Assembly: GCF_019802255.1 (NCBI RefSeq)
Contig: NZ_JAHYSS010000004.1
Span: 1 to 64,000, forward strand
DNA length: 64,000 nt
Origin: Pedobacter polysacchareus
Lineage (GTDB): Bacteria > Bacteroidota > Bacteroidia > Sphingobacteriales > Sphingobacteriaceae
Reading direction: 5' to 3'
Shown here: positions 9,235 to 17,218 of the stretch, in pieces
How the letters are laid out: each line of letters starts with the position of its first letter
How positions within the stretch are numbered: the first letter of the stretch is position 1
Program-made: the position numbers and the translations under genes
Notes under the pieces: model-generated
Database searches by the model: none
Seen by the model: only the letters and a program-made list of their open reading frames with translations
What the model was told of the DNA's origin: nothing

Positions 9235-9263
9235 TAAAGGTATCGATAAAAATTGAATCTCAA
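9235..9263 (-). promoter_or_regulatory. promoter of the TPP-regulated unit
   Basis: On the minus strand there is TTG (9263-9261), an 18-bp spacer, then TACCTTTA (9242-9235), one mismatch from TAnnTTTG. Transcription would begin near 9229, right at the 5' edge of the aptamer. Confidence 0.55.
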
Positions 9264-9322
9264 GAATGTATCTCTAGGAATGATGTTTACAGCCTATTTT
9301 ATGCAGTAATAATAAGCGAATG

Positions 9323-9853
9323 CTAATCTTCTTTAATAAAGTATTCTACAGCTGTAATCGCATTATTTAAGCGTTCGTCTGTGCCACCGATTACTACATA
9401 ATTGGCGTTTAAATTTTGTAGTTCCTGATGCCAGACCTGCATGAAATGTTCTCTCTTATGAGGGAAATCACGCAGTGGATCTTCTTGCCATGGCAAGTCA
9501 ATGTCCATTAACAGGTATAAATCGTAGGTATGTAGCGGCAAAGCCTTCAGTACCACTTCTGGAGTATTGCCAAAAACCTCATCACTCCAAACCTTTACCG
9601 TAATAAAAGTAGTATCACAAATGATCAGATCTTTTTCCGCTATGGCGAGGATGGACTCTTCCAGTGCGACTTGCCCATGGTACATATTTACTTCATCCTG
9701 TAAATTACAAGGCTCCGTTAGTGCAGCGCAATAGTAACGGGCATATTCTGGCACCCATAAGGTTTGGTAGTGTTTGGCCAGCTGCTGCGCAATAGTTGAT
9801 TTTCCAGTGCTTTCGGGGCCAACGATGGCGATCTTTTTAATTTGCTTGTTCAC
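9323..9853 (-). CDS. NadR/RNK-like P-loop kinase
   Basis: This 176-residue cytoplasmic ATPase has a Walker A motif GPESTGKST at 12-20 and resembles the C-terminal ribosylnicotinamide kinase domain of NadR (AAA_28). It lacks the NMN adenylyltransferase half. The start is GTG at 9853, overlapping the end of pnuC by 17 nt, so the two are translationally coupled. Such a kinase next to a PnuC-family permease would trap the imported vitamin by phosphorylation. Family knowledge points to nicotinamide riboside. The TPP riboswitch directly downstream makes thiamine a serious alternative substrate; that part is inference. Confidence 0.82.
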   Translation of the reverse strand: MNKQIKKIAIVGPESTGKSTIAQQLAKHYQTLWVPEYARYYCAALTEPCNLQDEVNMYHGQVALEESILAIAEKDLIICDTTFITVKVWSDEVFGNTPEVVLKALPLHTYDLYLLMDIDLPWQEDPLRDFPHKREHFMQVWHQELQNLNANYVVIGGTDERLNNAITAVEYFIKED

Positions 9854-10457
9854 GGCGGTACGTTTTCCTCCAGTCTATATATCCTTTAATGGCAATGGCG
9901 ACCAGGAAAGCATAAAATATGGCACTTAAATTTAGATTCTTGTAAATATATAATGGGATATAGCAAAGGTCAACAATAATCCATAATATCCAGTTTTGCA
10001 GGATTTTTCTGCTGAGCATGAGTTGTGCAACAAAACTCATTGCCGTACAGAAGCCGTCTTCGTAAGGTACATTGGTATCTGTAAAATGGTCCAGAAATAA
10101 ACCCAATGCAACAGATAGTATTACTATTGACCCAATTGCGATCCACCAGCCTTTTCTAGATAAATTAGCGACCGGTTTATCATTTACTTCTTTTTTTCTG
10201 ATCCAAAAATACCAGCCATAAAAAGCAGTAAAAAGGAAGTAGAATTGCAGTGCCATATCTCCATACATCTTCGCATCAAGAAATACCCAGGCATAAGCGA
10301 TCACGCTGATGATTGAAATCGGCCAGCTGAGCACATTTTCTTTTGTGGCCAGGTAAATGCAGATAAATCCGGAAAATACACCCAGCCATTCCAGCCAGGT
10401 AGTATGAATAAATTGATCAGCAATTAACTGAAAAAATGAAGACTCAAGAAGTAACAT
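9837..10457 (-). CDS. pnuC: PnuC/PnuT-type vitamin permease
   Basis: This 206-residue, multi-helix inner-membrane protein has the PnuC family pattern of Trp/Tyr-rich helices: WPISIISVIAYAWVF, KMYGDMALQFYF and FYGWYFWI. PnuC proteins take up nicotinamide riboside by facilitated diffusion, and Bacteroidota PnuT paralogues carry thiamine. The gene overlaps a NadR-type kinase and stands upstream of the TPP-regulated receptor and thiE genes. Which vitamin it carries cannot be decided from sequence alone. A textbook promoter ends 4 nt before its ATG. Confidence 0.87.
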   Translation of the reverse strand: MLLLESSFFQLIADQFIHTTWLEWLGVFSGFICIYLATKENVLSWPISIISVIAYAWVFLDAKMYGDMALQFYFLFTAFYGWYFWIRKKEVNDKPVANLSRKGWWIAIGSIVILSVALGLFLDHFTDTNVPYEDGFCTAMSFVAQLMLSRKILQNWILWIIVDLCYIPLYIYKNLNLSAIFYAFLVAIAIKGYIDWRKTYRREQAN

Positions 10458-10461
10458 GAGC

Positions 10462-10491
10462 CAAAAGTAGTTATCCTAAAATTATTTGCAA
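10462..10491 (-). promoter_or_regulatory. strong Bacteroidota-type promoter for pnuC
   Basis: On the minus strand there is TTG (10491-10489), a 19-bp spacer and TACTTTTG (10469-10462), then GCTC and the ATG of pnuC. Both elements fit the consensus. The 4-nt gap implies a leaderless or near-leaderless mRNA. Confidence 0.65.
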
Positions 10492-10514
10492 CATAAAGCT
10501 TTATAGGATTGCCG

Positions 10515-11039
10515 TTAATTATTGGTTTTTGGCGAGGTGCTAAAACTCAAGGACACCCGGACGCTTACGTCAGTAGTCGTTTTTTCTCTTAAAACGTACT
10601 CCATTCTGATGCGCAAATTCGTTCCTTTAACATAATTGTCCAGGAAGCGTGAATTGTCGATATCTAAAACCAATCCGGTACCAATATTCTGCTGCACATC
10701 ATTTCTGGAAGCCACCATTACTTCTTCTCCTTTTTCATTAGCTACAAATAATTTCACAGACTTAAACATTCCTAAACTTTTGTTCGAAGGATTACTGGCT
10801 TCCATTTTTGCCGAAGCAATTCTGATCTCTTTTACATAATCTGTACCATTTTGATTTCCAAAAACCTGATCAAAGCTAGTTGCCGCGGAGCTGGTAGAAA
10901 TGTTTGTATCACTTTTTGTGCCTGCAGGAATGACTACAGTCGCATTATATGGAAAAGATGATTTTATAAGGGATTGTACTGTGGCACAGCTGGAAAGCAT
11001 CACTATTGTGGCCACTACTACAGGGAATAATTTTTTCAT
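10515..11039 (-). CDS. putative lipoprotein of unknown function
   Basis: A 174-residue product from the ATG at 11039 starts with a lipoprotein signal peptide (MKKLFPVVVATIVMLSSCA), so Cys18 would be lipidated. An ATG 21 nt further upstream is possible but only lengthens the n-region. The mature part is rich in Ser, Thr, Lys and Val and looks beta-rich. I do not recognise a domain. It is 57 nt upstream of pnuC in the same direction, but pnuC has its own promoter, so a shared role is not implied. The 11040-11349 gap holds nothing else I can support. Confidence 0.6.
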   Translation of the reverse strand: MKKLFPVVVATIVMLSSCATVQSLIKSSFPYNATVVIPAGTKSDTNISTSSAATSFDQVFGNQNGTDYVKEIRIASAKMEASNPSNKSLGMFKSVKLFVANEKGEEVMVASRNDVQQNIGTGLVLDIDNSRFLDNYVKGTNLRIRMEYVLREKTTTDVSVRVSLSFSTSPKTNN

Positions 11040-11349
11040 TGGGTTGTACATAGTTCTCATTTGATATGGTATATTTCAGATAGGAACGGCAAATGTTGTT
11101 CCAAATTGCATTCAGATATATTTTACCGCTGGTTTCGTGATGGAAACATCGGCATTGCCATCTAAATCAAGCTAGTCATATTAATGGAATTCGGCTAAAC
11201 TAAAAACGTAATAAAGATATACACTAAATTATTACAGGAAGGGATGAATCTGGAAATGGATTTTACATTAAAACATAATTCTGCGCCAGTTGTAGTAAGT
11301 ATAGGATTAAACATCAAACCTTTATAATTTCTACTTAAAATTGAATATA

Positions 11350-11667
11350 ATGAAAAGGCTAAAATTAAATTTTATCGTAGCAGCAGGACTTTCATTTGGT
11401 TTATTGGCATTCAGTAGCATCAGGGAAGGCGGCATCCAGGGGAAAGTAAGTCCTGCGGAGGGTGCATCTCAGGTATTGGCCATTTCCGGAAGGGATACTT
11501 TACGCGCCTCAGTTAACAATGGAAGCTTCGTTTTTAGCAAAGTTAAACCTCAAACTTACACCATTTTGGTGAAGGCAAATTCGCCATATAAAGACACTTC
11601 TTTAGAGAATGTTGCGGTGGTAGATAGTGCCACAACAGACGTTGGAGAGATTAAATTGCTGCAGTAA
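11350..11667 (+). CDS. small secreted carboxypeptidase-regulatory-fold protein
   Basis: This 105-residue protein starts at the ATG at 11350; an in-frame TTG 9 nt earlier is unlikely. A signal peptide (KRLKLNFIVAAGLSFGLLAFSS) is followed by one beta-sandwich unit with the pattern GIQGKVSPAEGA...FVFSKVKPQTYTILVKA...LENVAVV, like the carboxypeptidase-regulatory/SpaA prealbumin-type folds common in Bacteroidota envelope proteins. It stands alone and is closed by an intrinsic terminator, so it is probably a single-gene transcript. The specific role is unknown. Confidence 0.7.
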   Translation: MKRLKLNFIVAAGLSFGLLAFSSIREGGIQGKVSPAEGASQVLAISGRDTLRASVNNGSFVFSKVKPQTYTILVKANSPYKDTSLENVAVVDSATTDVGEIKLLQ

Positions 11668-11683
11668 TTTATAGTAAATGATT

Positions 11684-11720
11684 AAAAGGGCTTTAGATGA
11701 ATTTCAAAGGCCCTTTTTTA
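11684..11720 (+). terminator. terminator after the small secreted protein
   Basis: AAAAGGGC (11684-11691) pairs with GCCCTTTT (11710-11717) across an 18-nt loop that can itself partly pair (CTTT/AAAG), followed by more T residues. Confidence 0.75.
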
Positions 11721-11767
11721 TTTGAACTGTTTTTTAAAAAACAGCATATTTTTATGGATCAAAAACG

Positions 11768-11850
11768 TAACTTTGCATCCCGACGGAAGAGTCGGGATAT
11801 TCCCCTCGCACAGCAGAGAAAATCTCTAGACTATTCTGGTCTTTTAGAAT
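11768..11850 (+). promoter_or_regulatory. carB promoter box and structured 5' leader
   Basis: TAACTTTG at 11768-11775 matches the -7 consensus. Directly downstream lies a perfect 8-bp hairpin, ATCCCGAC/GTCGGGAT (11777-11784 with 11791-11798) with a GGAAGA loop. Then come AGAGA/TCTCT and ATTCT/AGAAT (11833-11850) mini-hairpins. About 120 nt of leader precede the carB ATG. The arrangement suggests RNA-level control of carB. No known riboswitch class was recognised. Confidence 0.45.
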
Positions 11851-11900
11851 GCAATTTTTACCAATTTCACTTATACTAACTTTAGACTTTTTAAAGCCTT

Positions 11901-14717
11901 ATGCCTAAAGACACCTCCATACGCTCAGTATTAATTATCGGATCGGGACCTATTATCATTGGTCAAGCCTGTGAATTTGATTATTCAGGATCTCAAGCTG
12001 CCTTATCCTTAAAGGAAGAGGGGATTGAAGTTTCCATCATCAACTCTAATCCTGCAACCATCATGACCGACAAGGTGATTGGGGACCATGTGTACCTTTG
12101 GCCTTTAACGGTAGACTCTATTGAGCAAATCCTGATCGAAAGAAAAATCGATGCAGTTTTGCCAACCATGGGTGGACAAACCGCTTTGAACCTTTGTAAA
12201 GAAGCAGAAGAACGTGGGGTTTGGGAAAAATATGGTGTTAAAGTAATCGGGGTAGATGTTGCCGCGATTGAGAAAACTGAAAACAGAGAATCCTTCCGTC
12301 AATTAATGATTGATATAGGTGTAGGCGTTGCTCCATCCAAAATTGCAAATTCCTTCCTGGAAGGTAAAGAAGCAGCTCAGGAAATCGGTTATCCATTGGT
12401 AATCCGTCCTTCTTATACATTAGGCGGTTCAGGTGGTGGTTTTGTGCACAAAAAAGAAGAGTTCGATCACGCTTTACAACGCGGATTAGAAGCTTCTCCA
12501 ACGCATGAAGTATTGGTAGAGAAAGCTGTAATCGGATGGAAAGAATACGAATTGGAATTGCTGAGAGATAGTAATGACAACGTGATCATCATCTGTTCAA
12601 TTGAAAACTTTGATCCAATGGGTATCCATACCGGCGACTCAATCACTGTAGCACCAGCAATGACTCTATCCGATCGCTGCTACCAGGATATGCGTAACCA
12701 GGCCATCAAAATGATGCGTGCTATTGGTACTTTCGCTGGAGGCTGTAACGTTCAGTTCTCTGTGAATCCTGATAATGACGACATTATCGCCATCGAAATC
12801 AACCCAAGGGTGTCACGCTCTTCGGCATTGGCAAGTAAAGCAACAGGATATCCGATCGCAAAAATCGCTTCTAAATTAGCCATCGGTTATAACTTAGACG
12901 AGATCGAAAATCAAATTACAAAAACTACATCTGCATATTTCGAACCTACATTAGACTATGTAATCGTGAAAGTACCTCGCTGGAACTTTGATAAATTCAA
13001 AGGTGCCAACATGGAACTAGGATTACAAATGAAGTCGGTTGGAGAAGTAATGGCTATCGGCCGTACCTTCATCGAAGCCCTACAAAAAGCTTGTCAGAGT
13101 TTAGAAATTGGCAGAGCCGGATTAGGTGCAGATGGTAAACATAACAGAAGTATCGAAGAGATCATGCACGGTTTGGAGCATCCAAGCTGGAACCGCCTGT
13201 TCTTAATTAAAGATGCCATGTCGATGGGTGTTCCTTTGGAGTCTATCCGTAAAGTAACTAAAATCGATAAATGGTTCCTTTCTCAGATTCAGGATTTAGT
13301 ACACCTGGAAGTTGAGCTAAAAAGATACTCTCTGAACAACATTCCTAAAGATTTCTTCTTCACATTGAAACAAAAAGGATTCTCTGACATCCAGATCGCT
13401 TACCTGTTAGGTAATGTAACGGAAGATGAGGTTTATGAGAGAAGAAAATCCCTAGGCATCAGACGTGTGTATAAAATGGTAGATACTTGTGCAGCAGAAT
13501 TCGCAGCGCAAACTCCATATTACTACTCTACGTTTGAAGAAGAAAATGAATCTATCCCAACAGATAAAAAGAAAGTAATTGTATTGGGTTCAGGTCCTAA
13601 CCGTATCGGTCAGGGGATTGAATTTGATTACTCTTGCGTACATGGTCTGCTTGCTGCTAAAGAAAGCGGTTTTGAAGCAATCATGATCAACTGTAACCCG
13701 GAGACAGTTTCTACAGATTTCAACATGGCTGATAAGTTGTACTTTGAGCCGGTATTCTGGGAACATGTTCGTGAAATTATCGAATTAGAGAAACCAGTAG
13801 GGGTAATCGTTCAATTGGGTGGACAGACTGCCTTGAAAATGGCTGAAAAGCTTCATGAGAATGGTATTAAAATCATCGGTACATCTTACAATGACATGGA
13901 TGTTGCGGAAGATAGAGGTCGTTTCTCAGACTTATTAAAAGAATTAGAGATTCCTTATCCAAGATATGGTGTTGCTGAAAACGCGGAAGAGGCGATTGTA
14001 GTTGCTAATGAAGTAGGATACCCGGTATTGGTTAGACCAAGTTATGTATTGGGTGGACAAGGAATGAGCATCGTAATCAATGACGAAGACCTGGAGAAAG
14101 CAGTAGTTAAACTACTAGGTGATCTTCCAGGAAACCGTGTATTGATTGACCACTTCCTGGACAGAGCAGAAGAAACCGAGTCGGATTCTATCTGTGACGG
14201 CGAAGACGTACACATCATCGGATTGATGGAGCATATTGAGCCTGCAGGTATTCACTCTGGTGATTCCAGCGCAGTATTGCCGCCATTCAGCTTATCTGAA
14301 AAGGTAATGAACGATATGGAAACTTACTCTAAGAAAATCGCGAAAGCATTAAACGTAATCGGATTGTTAAACATCCAGTTTGCAGTCAAAGACGAGAAAG
14401 TTTATGTGATCGAAGCGAATCCTAGAGCTTCAAGGACGGTTCCTTTCATTGCGAAAGCTTATGATGTTCCTTATATCAATATCGCTGCTAAAGTGATGTT
14501 AGGTGTAAACAAGCTGAAAGACTTTACGATCGAAAGAAAACTTAAAGGTTATGCGATTAAAGAGCCAGTATTCTCTTTTGATAAGTTCCCTGAAGTAGTG
14601 AAAGAACTAGGTCCAGAGATGAAGTCTACAGGAGAAGCGATCAGGTTTATTAAAGACCTGGAAGATCCTTACTTCAGAAAGCTAGTAAAAGACAAATCGA
14701 TGTATTTATCGAAATAA
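11901..14717 (+). CDS. carB: carbamoyl-phosphate synthase large subunit (short form)
   Basis: CarB makes carbamoyl phosphate from bicarbonate, ammonia delivered by CarA, and two ATP, for pyrimidines and arginine. Both ATP-grasp halves are present: the first opens with GSGPIIIGQACEFDYSG and the second, near residue 560, with GSGPNRIGQGIEFDYSC. Each has the expected RPSY(T/V)LGG loop. At 938 residues it ends right after the second ATP-grasp domain and lacks the roughly 130-residue C-terminal MGS allosteric domain of the 1073-residue E. coli enzyme. CarA is not in the window. A terminator follows within a few bases of the stop, so carB is a single-gene transcript. Confidence 0.95.
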   Translation: MPKDTSIRSVLIIGSGPIIIGQACEFDYSGSQAALSLKEEGIEVSIINSNPATIMTDKVIGDHVYLWPLTVDSIEQILIERKIDAVLPTMGGQTALNLCKEAEERGVWEKYGVKVIGVDVAAIEKTENRESFRQLMIDIGVGVAPSKIANSFLEGKEAAQEIGYPLVIRPSYTLGGSGGGFVHKKEEFDHALQRGLEASPTHEVLVEKAVIGWKEYELELLRDSNDNVIIICSIENFDPMGIHTGDSITVAPAMTLSDRCYQDMRNQAIKMMRAIGTFAGGCNVQFSVNPDNDDIIAIEINPRVSRSSALASKATGYPIAKIASKLAIGYNLDEIENQITKTTSAYFEPTLDYVIVKVPRWNFDKFKGANMELGLQMKSVGEVMAIGRTFIEALQKACQSLEIGRAGLGADGKHNRSIEEIMHGLEHPSWNRLFLIKDAMSMGVPLESIRKVTKIDKWFLSQIQDLVHLEVELKRYSLNNIPKDFFFTLKQKGFSDIQIAYLLGNVTEDEVYERRKSLGIRRVYKMVDTCAAEFAAQTPYYYSTFEEENESIPTDKKKVIVLGSGPNRIGQGIEFDYSCVHGLLAAKESGFEAIMINCNPETVSTDFNMADKLYFEPVFWEHVREIIELEKPVGVIVQLGGQTALKMAEKLHENGIKIIGTSYNDMDVAEDRGRFSDLLKELEIPYPRYGVAENAEEAIVVANEVGYPVLVRPSYVLGGQGMSIVINDEDLEKAVVKLLGDLPGNRVLIDHFLDRAEETESDSICDGEDVHIIGLMEHIEPAGIHSGDSSAVLPPFSLSEKVMNDMETYSKKIAKALNVIGLLNIQFAVKDEKVYVIEANPRASRTVPFIAKAYDVPYINIAAKVMLGVNKLKDFTIERKLKGYAIKEPVFSFDKFPEVVKELGPEMKSTGEAIRFIKDLEDPYFRKLVKDKSMYLSK

Positions 14718-14718
14718 T

Positions 14719-14747
14719 AAAAAAAGTCCCGAAAGGGACTTTTTTTA
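14719..14747 (+). terminator. carB terminator
   Basis: AAAAAGTCCC (14721-14730) pairs perfectly with GGGACTTTTT (14735-14744) around a GAAA tetraloop and runs into a T-tract. Confidence 0.92.
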
Positions 14748-14806
14748 TGCAACCTGATTTTTTTTAGAAAGCGACCTTAACAGTTTCGTGTCTTTAAAAA
14801 ATCAGG

Positions 14807-15763
14807 TTAATTTTTTCCCCAGATCCGCGTGTTTAAATCTAGTGTGTCAATCACCTGGTAAATATGGAGTACCAGATCTATGTCATCTCGCATCAAGTCA
14901 TCGTTCAGCAGACTTTTAAACAATGAGGCCTCAAAATAATTCTTGGATAATGGAAAGGCGATATTCACCATATTTTCAATGAAAGAGAGGCTGATACTGT
15001 ATTTACACCTGTCGTTGAGTGCACAGATCGATTCCATCATCAATGGAGTCAGGATATATCTTGCTTCAATCTGATCTGAAGAATGGGTGGTAAAAGTCTT
15101 TTCAAATTCCGGGCTCTCTAATTTAACACGGCTATCATATCCCGAAAGCAAAGGAACATTACTCACAAACCAATCGGAAATACTGCTCCCAAATGTTCTG
15201 GTTTGAACCACAGTAGCACCTTTGAAGTGTTTGTTAAAATCAGCCTGAAAAATTACTCCACTAAAAATCTCGTGCCAGGTTTCCTGACGCCCTTTTTTAG
15301 TGTTGGTGACTTCTTTATAATGTGCTTTTACTTCTGAAAAACTAAACTTTGTTTTTCCGGCATTTCCTTCCACAAGATCTTCACTATGATACTTATCAGG
15401 CCTCCTGCTGAAAAGTAAAGATTTAATGAATCCATTTTCAGGTAAACCTCTTTTAGGATCAATTTTAAGACTCTGGTCGATTGATTTTAAGGCTTGAGCA
15501 ATCAGCTTTTCCTTAAAATCCAAACGATACTGGTCTACTGCTGTTGAGTTCATTGCCATTAAAACGAATCCGGTAATCAAGCAAATGATGCCTATAATGC
15601 CAATTGGAAGATGGGTTGATGTAAAGCCGAATAAGGCGATCAATGCCCCTGCACTGCAAATGATGATATGTGCAATCATCTTCCTTCGCAAAGCGATCCG
15701 GGTTGCTTCTAAAGTTTTTAAAACCTCCTTTGTGGCAGGATCCAAAGAAACTATAGCCGTCAT
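14807..15763 (-). CDS. DUF3137 membrane protein
   Basis: This 318-residue protein has an N-terminal pair of hydrophobic helices (about residues 29-70), then a long cytoplasmic or peripheral domain with the DUF3137 hallmarks: HEIFSGVIFQADFNKHFKG, followed near the end by a segment for substrate-independent folding. Its function is unknown. Its ATG overlaps the stop codon of lemA (TAATG), and the DUF3137-LemA pairing recurs in bacteria, so the two probably work together at the inner membrane. Confidence 0.8.
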   Translation of the reverse strand: MTAIVSLDPATKEVLKTLEATRIALRRKMIAHIIICSAGALIALFGFTSTHLPIGIIGIICLITGFVLMAMNSTAVDQYRLDFKEKLIAQALKSIDQSLKIDPKRGLPENGFIKSLLFSRRPDKYHSEDLVEGNAGKTKFSFSEVKAHYKEVTNTKKGRQETWHEIFSGVIFQADFNKHFKGATVVQTRTFGSSISDWFVSNVPLLSGYDSRVKLESPEFEKTFTTHSSDQIEARYILTPLMMESICALNDRCKYSISLSFIENMVNIAFPLSKNYFEASLFKSLLNDDLMRDDIDLVLHIYQVIDTLDLNTRIWGKN

Positions 15764-16326
15764 TAACTGTTAAAAAGGTCTTTTGCGCTGATATTACTGC
15801 GTTCTGCTTCTGGAATAGTGAGTACTGGTTTAACTGTATAATTTAACATTCCTGCAAAGATGCTACCTGGAAACATCATGATGGCATTGTTGTAATCTGT
15901 AATTGCAGCGTTGTAATTCCTTCTGGCGGCAGCAATTTGTTCCTCGCTTTCCGTCCAGATGGTTTGTAGATTTGCGAAACTCTGGTCCGCTTTAAGGTTG
16001 GGATAATTCTCCACATTGACCATTAGCCCTTTTACCTCGTGACTGAGTTCCTGGTCGATTTTCAACTTCTCATCATTACTCAAATGAGGACTGCTGGCAC
16101 GGCTCCTTAAGGCAACGACCTTTGTGAGCAGATCACCTTCATATTGCATATACCTTTTTACCGTTTCCACCAGGTTAGGCAGGAGGTCGAAGCGTTTTTT
16201 CAGCATCGCATCAATTGCTGCAAAAGCATTGTCAGTTTCGTTCTTCTTTGCAATTAAGGAATTGTAGATGGAAATACAAATAAACGCTAGTATAAGTACA
16301 AGTATGATAATGCCGGCAATGATCAT
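15763..16326 (-). CDS. lemA: LemA family protein
   Basis: This 187-residue protein has one N-terminal membrane helix (MIIAGIIILVLILAFICISIY), then the characteristic LemA helical domain with NETDNAFAAIDAMLKKRFDLLPNLVETVKRY-type sequence and a coiled-coil-like region. The molecular role of LemA proteins is unsettled; most have an N-out topology with a helical periplasmic domain. It is translationally coupled to DUF3137 downstream. A TAAATTTA box (one mismatch from the -7 consensus) lies 4 nt before its ATG. Confidence 0.88.
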   Translation of the reverse strand: MIIAGIIILVLILAFICISIYNSLIAKKNETDNAFAAIDAMLKKRFDLLPNLVETVKRYMQYEGDLLTKVVALRSRASSPHLSNDEKLKIDQELSHEVKGLMVNVENYPNLKADQSFANLQTIWTESEEQIAAARRNYNAAITDYNNAIMMFPGSIFAGMLNYTVKPVLTIPEAERSNISAKDLFNS

Positions 16327-16386
16327 AAGATAAATTTAAGAGGTTAAATGAGAATGGAGGTTATGAAATTAATAGGAAACATCTGG

Positions 16387-16854
16387 TTATTCCAGAATCG
16401 TTACTCCTTTTGCTTCAAAAGCCAATTCCTTTTTAGGTGCTATAATTTTTGCGATTTCCGAGGCTGGTTTATGTGCATCTTCTGCGTAATGACGTAATGT
16501 TTCTGCAGAGATGATTTGTTTTTTCGCAAGACCATCTAGTGCTACATTTTTACCTACTATATCCATTGGCATAAAAAAGGCGTAGTCTTTAAAAGTAACA
16601 CGCATTGCTTCACCAGAAGGCATTTTTAAGGTCATCCAGCAGCCTTTTTTCTGACAAACTTCTACTACTTGACCGGTAATTTTCATGTCTACCGTCTTTT
16701 CAGCACCCATATTGGATTCCATTTTAGCAGCGGGAATCAGGTTGCCTGAAGTAACGCCAGTTCCAAAAGATTTGCCTTGAAGTGGTGTATTGTCTTGCGC
16801 CATTGCACAAATGCTAAGTGCAGACAAGCAAAGGCTTAATAGTACTTTTTTCAT
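16387..16854 (-). CDS. DUF4920 secreted protein
   Basis: A 155-residue exported protein with a signal peptide ending in CAMAQ. The mature domain resembles DUF4920, with the central VEVCQKKGCWMTL segment whose two Cys residues could bind a metal or form a disulfide, followed by MRVTFKDYAFFMP. The function is not established. The gene is 60 nt upstream of lemA in the same direction. A near-perfect palindrome, AAATTTCC-T-GGAAATTT (16905-16921), lies 50 nt before its start and could be an operator. Confidence 0.7.
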   Translation of the reverse strand: MKKVLLSLCLSALSICAMAQDNTPLQGKSFGTGVTSGNLIPAAKMESNMGAEKTVDMKITGQVVEVCQKKGCWMTLKMPSGEAMRVTFKDYAFFMPMDIVGKNVALDGLAKKQIISAETLRHYAEDAHKPASEIAKIIAPKKELAFEAKGVTILE

Positions 16855-16943
16855 GAGATTAGGATTAAAAGATTGAAATTCTTTTGATTAGCAATAAAAA
16901 TATCAAATTTCCTGGAAATTTCACGAAAGAATGGCTACAAAAC

Positions 16944-16974
16944 AAAAAATCCTCGTTATCTATCGATAACGAGG
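16944..16974 (-). terminator. minus-strand terminator downstream of radA
   Basis: A perfect 10-bp stem, CCTCGTTATC/GATAACGAGG (16951-16960 with 16965-16974), is followed on the minus strand by ATTTTTTGTTTTG. It lies 245 nt after the radA stop. A second possible terminator, closer to radA, pairs 17139-17146 with 17177-17184 (TCCCCAAT/ATTGGGGA) and is followed by TTTTA. The rest of the 16855-17218 gap holds no gene I can support. A short RNA ending at 16944 is possible but unproven. Confidence 0.75.
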
Positions 16975-17218
16975 ATAATCATCCCTATTGTTGTTAAATC
17001 ATAAATGATTAACAATATACATTAGACAACTTATAGGCCGATTTTTAAAAATCCCGTGCCAGATATTTAACTTGTTGATATTCAGGGCAATTTCAAATAA
17101 AAAGCAGGAATGTAACGAATCTATGGCGTAGAATAAAATCCCCAATATGTAGAAAAAGTATTACTCGTTTCCTCAAATTGGGGAAATATCTCCTTACTTA
17201 TCAATTCTGTTTCCCTGA

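Noticed and set aside
11697..11879. 60-codon ORF between the small secreted protein and carB
   Set aside because: It starts inside a terminator stem and overlaps the carB promoter and leader hairpins.
17041..17080. TGGCACGGGATTTTTA on the minus strand, like a sigma-54 promoter
   Set aside because: The -12 GC is missing and no gene follows before the terminator at 16944.
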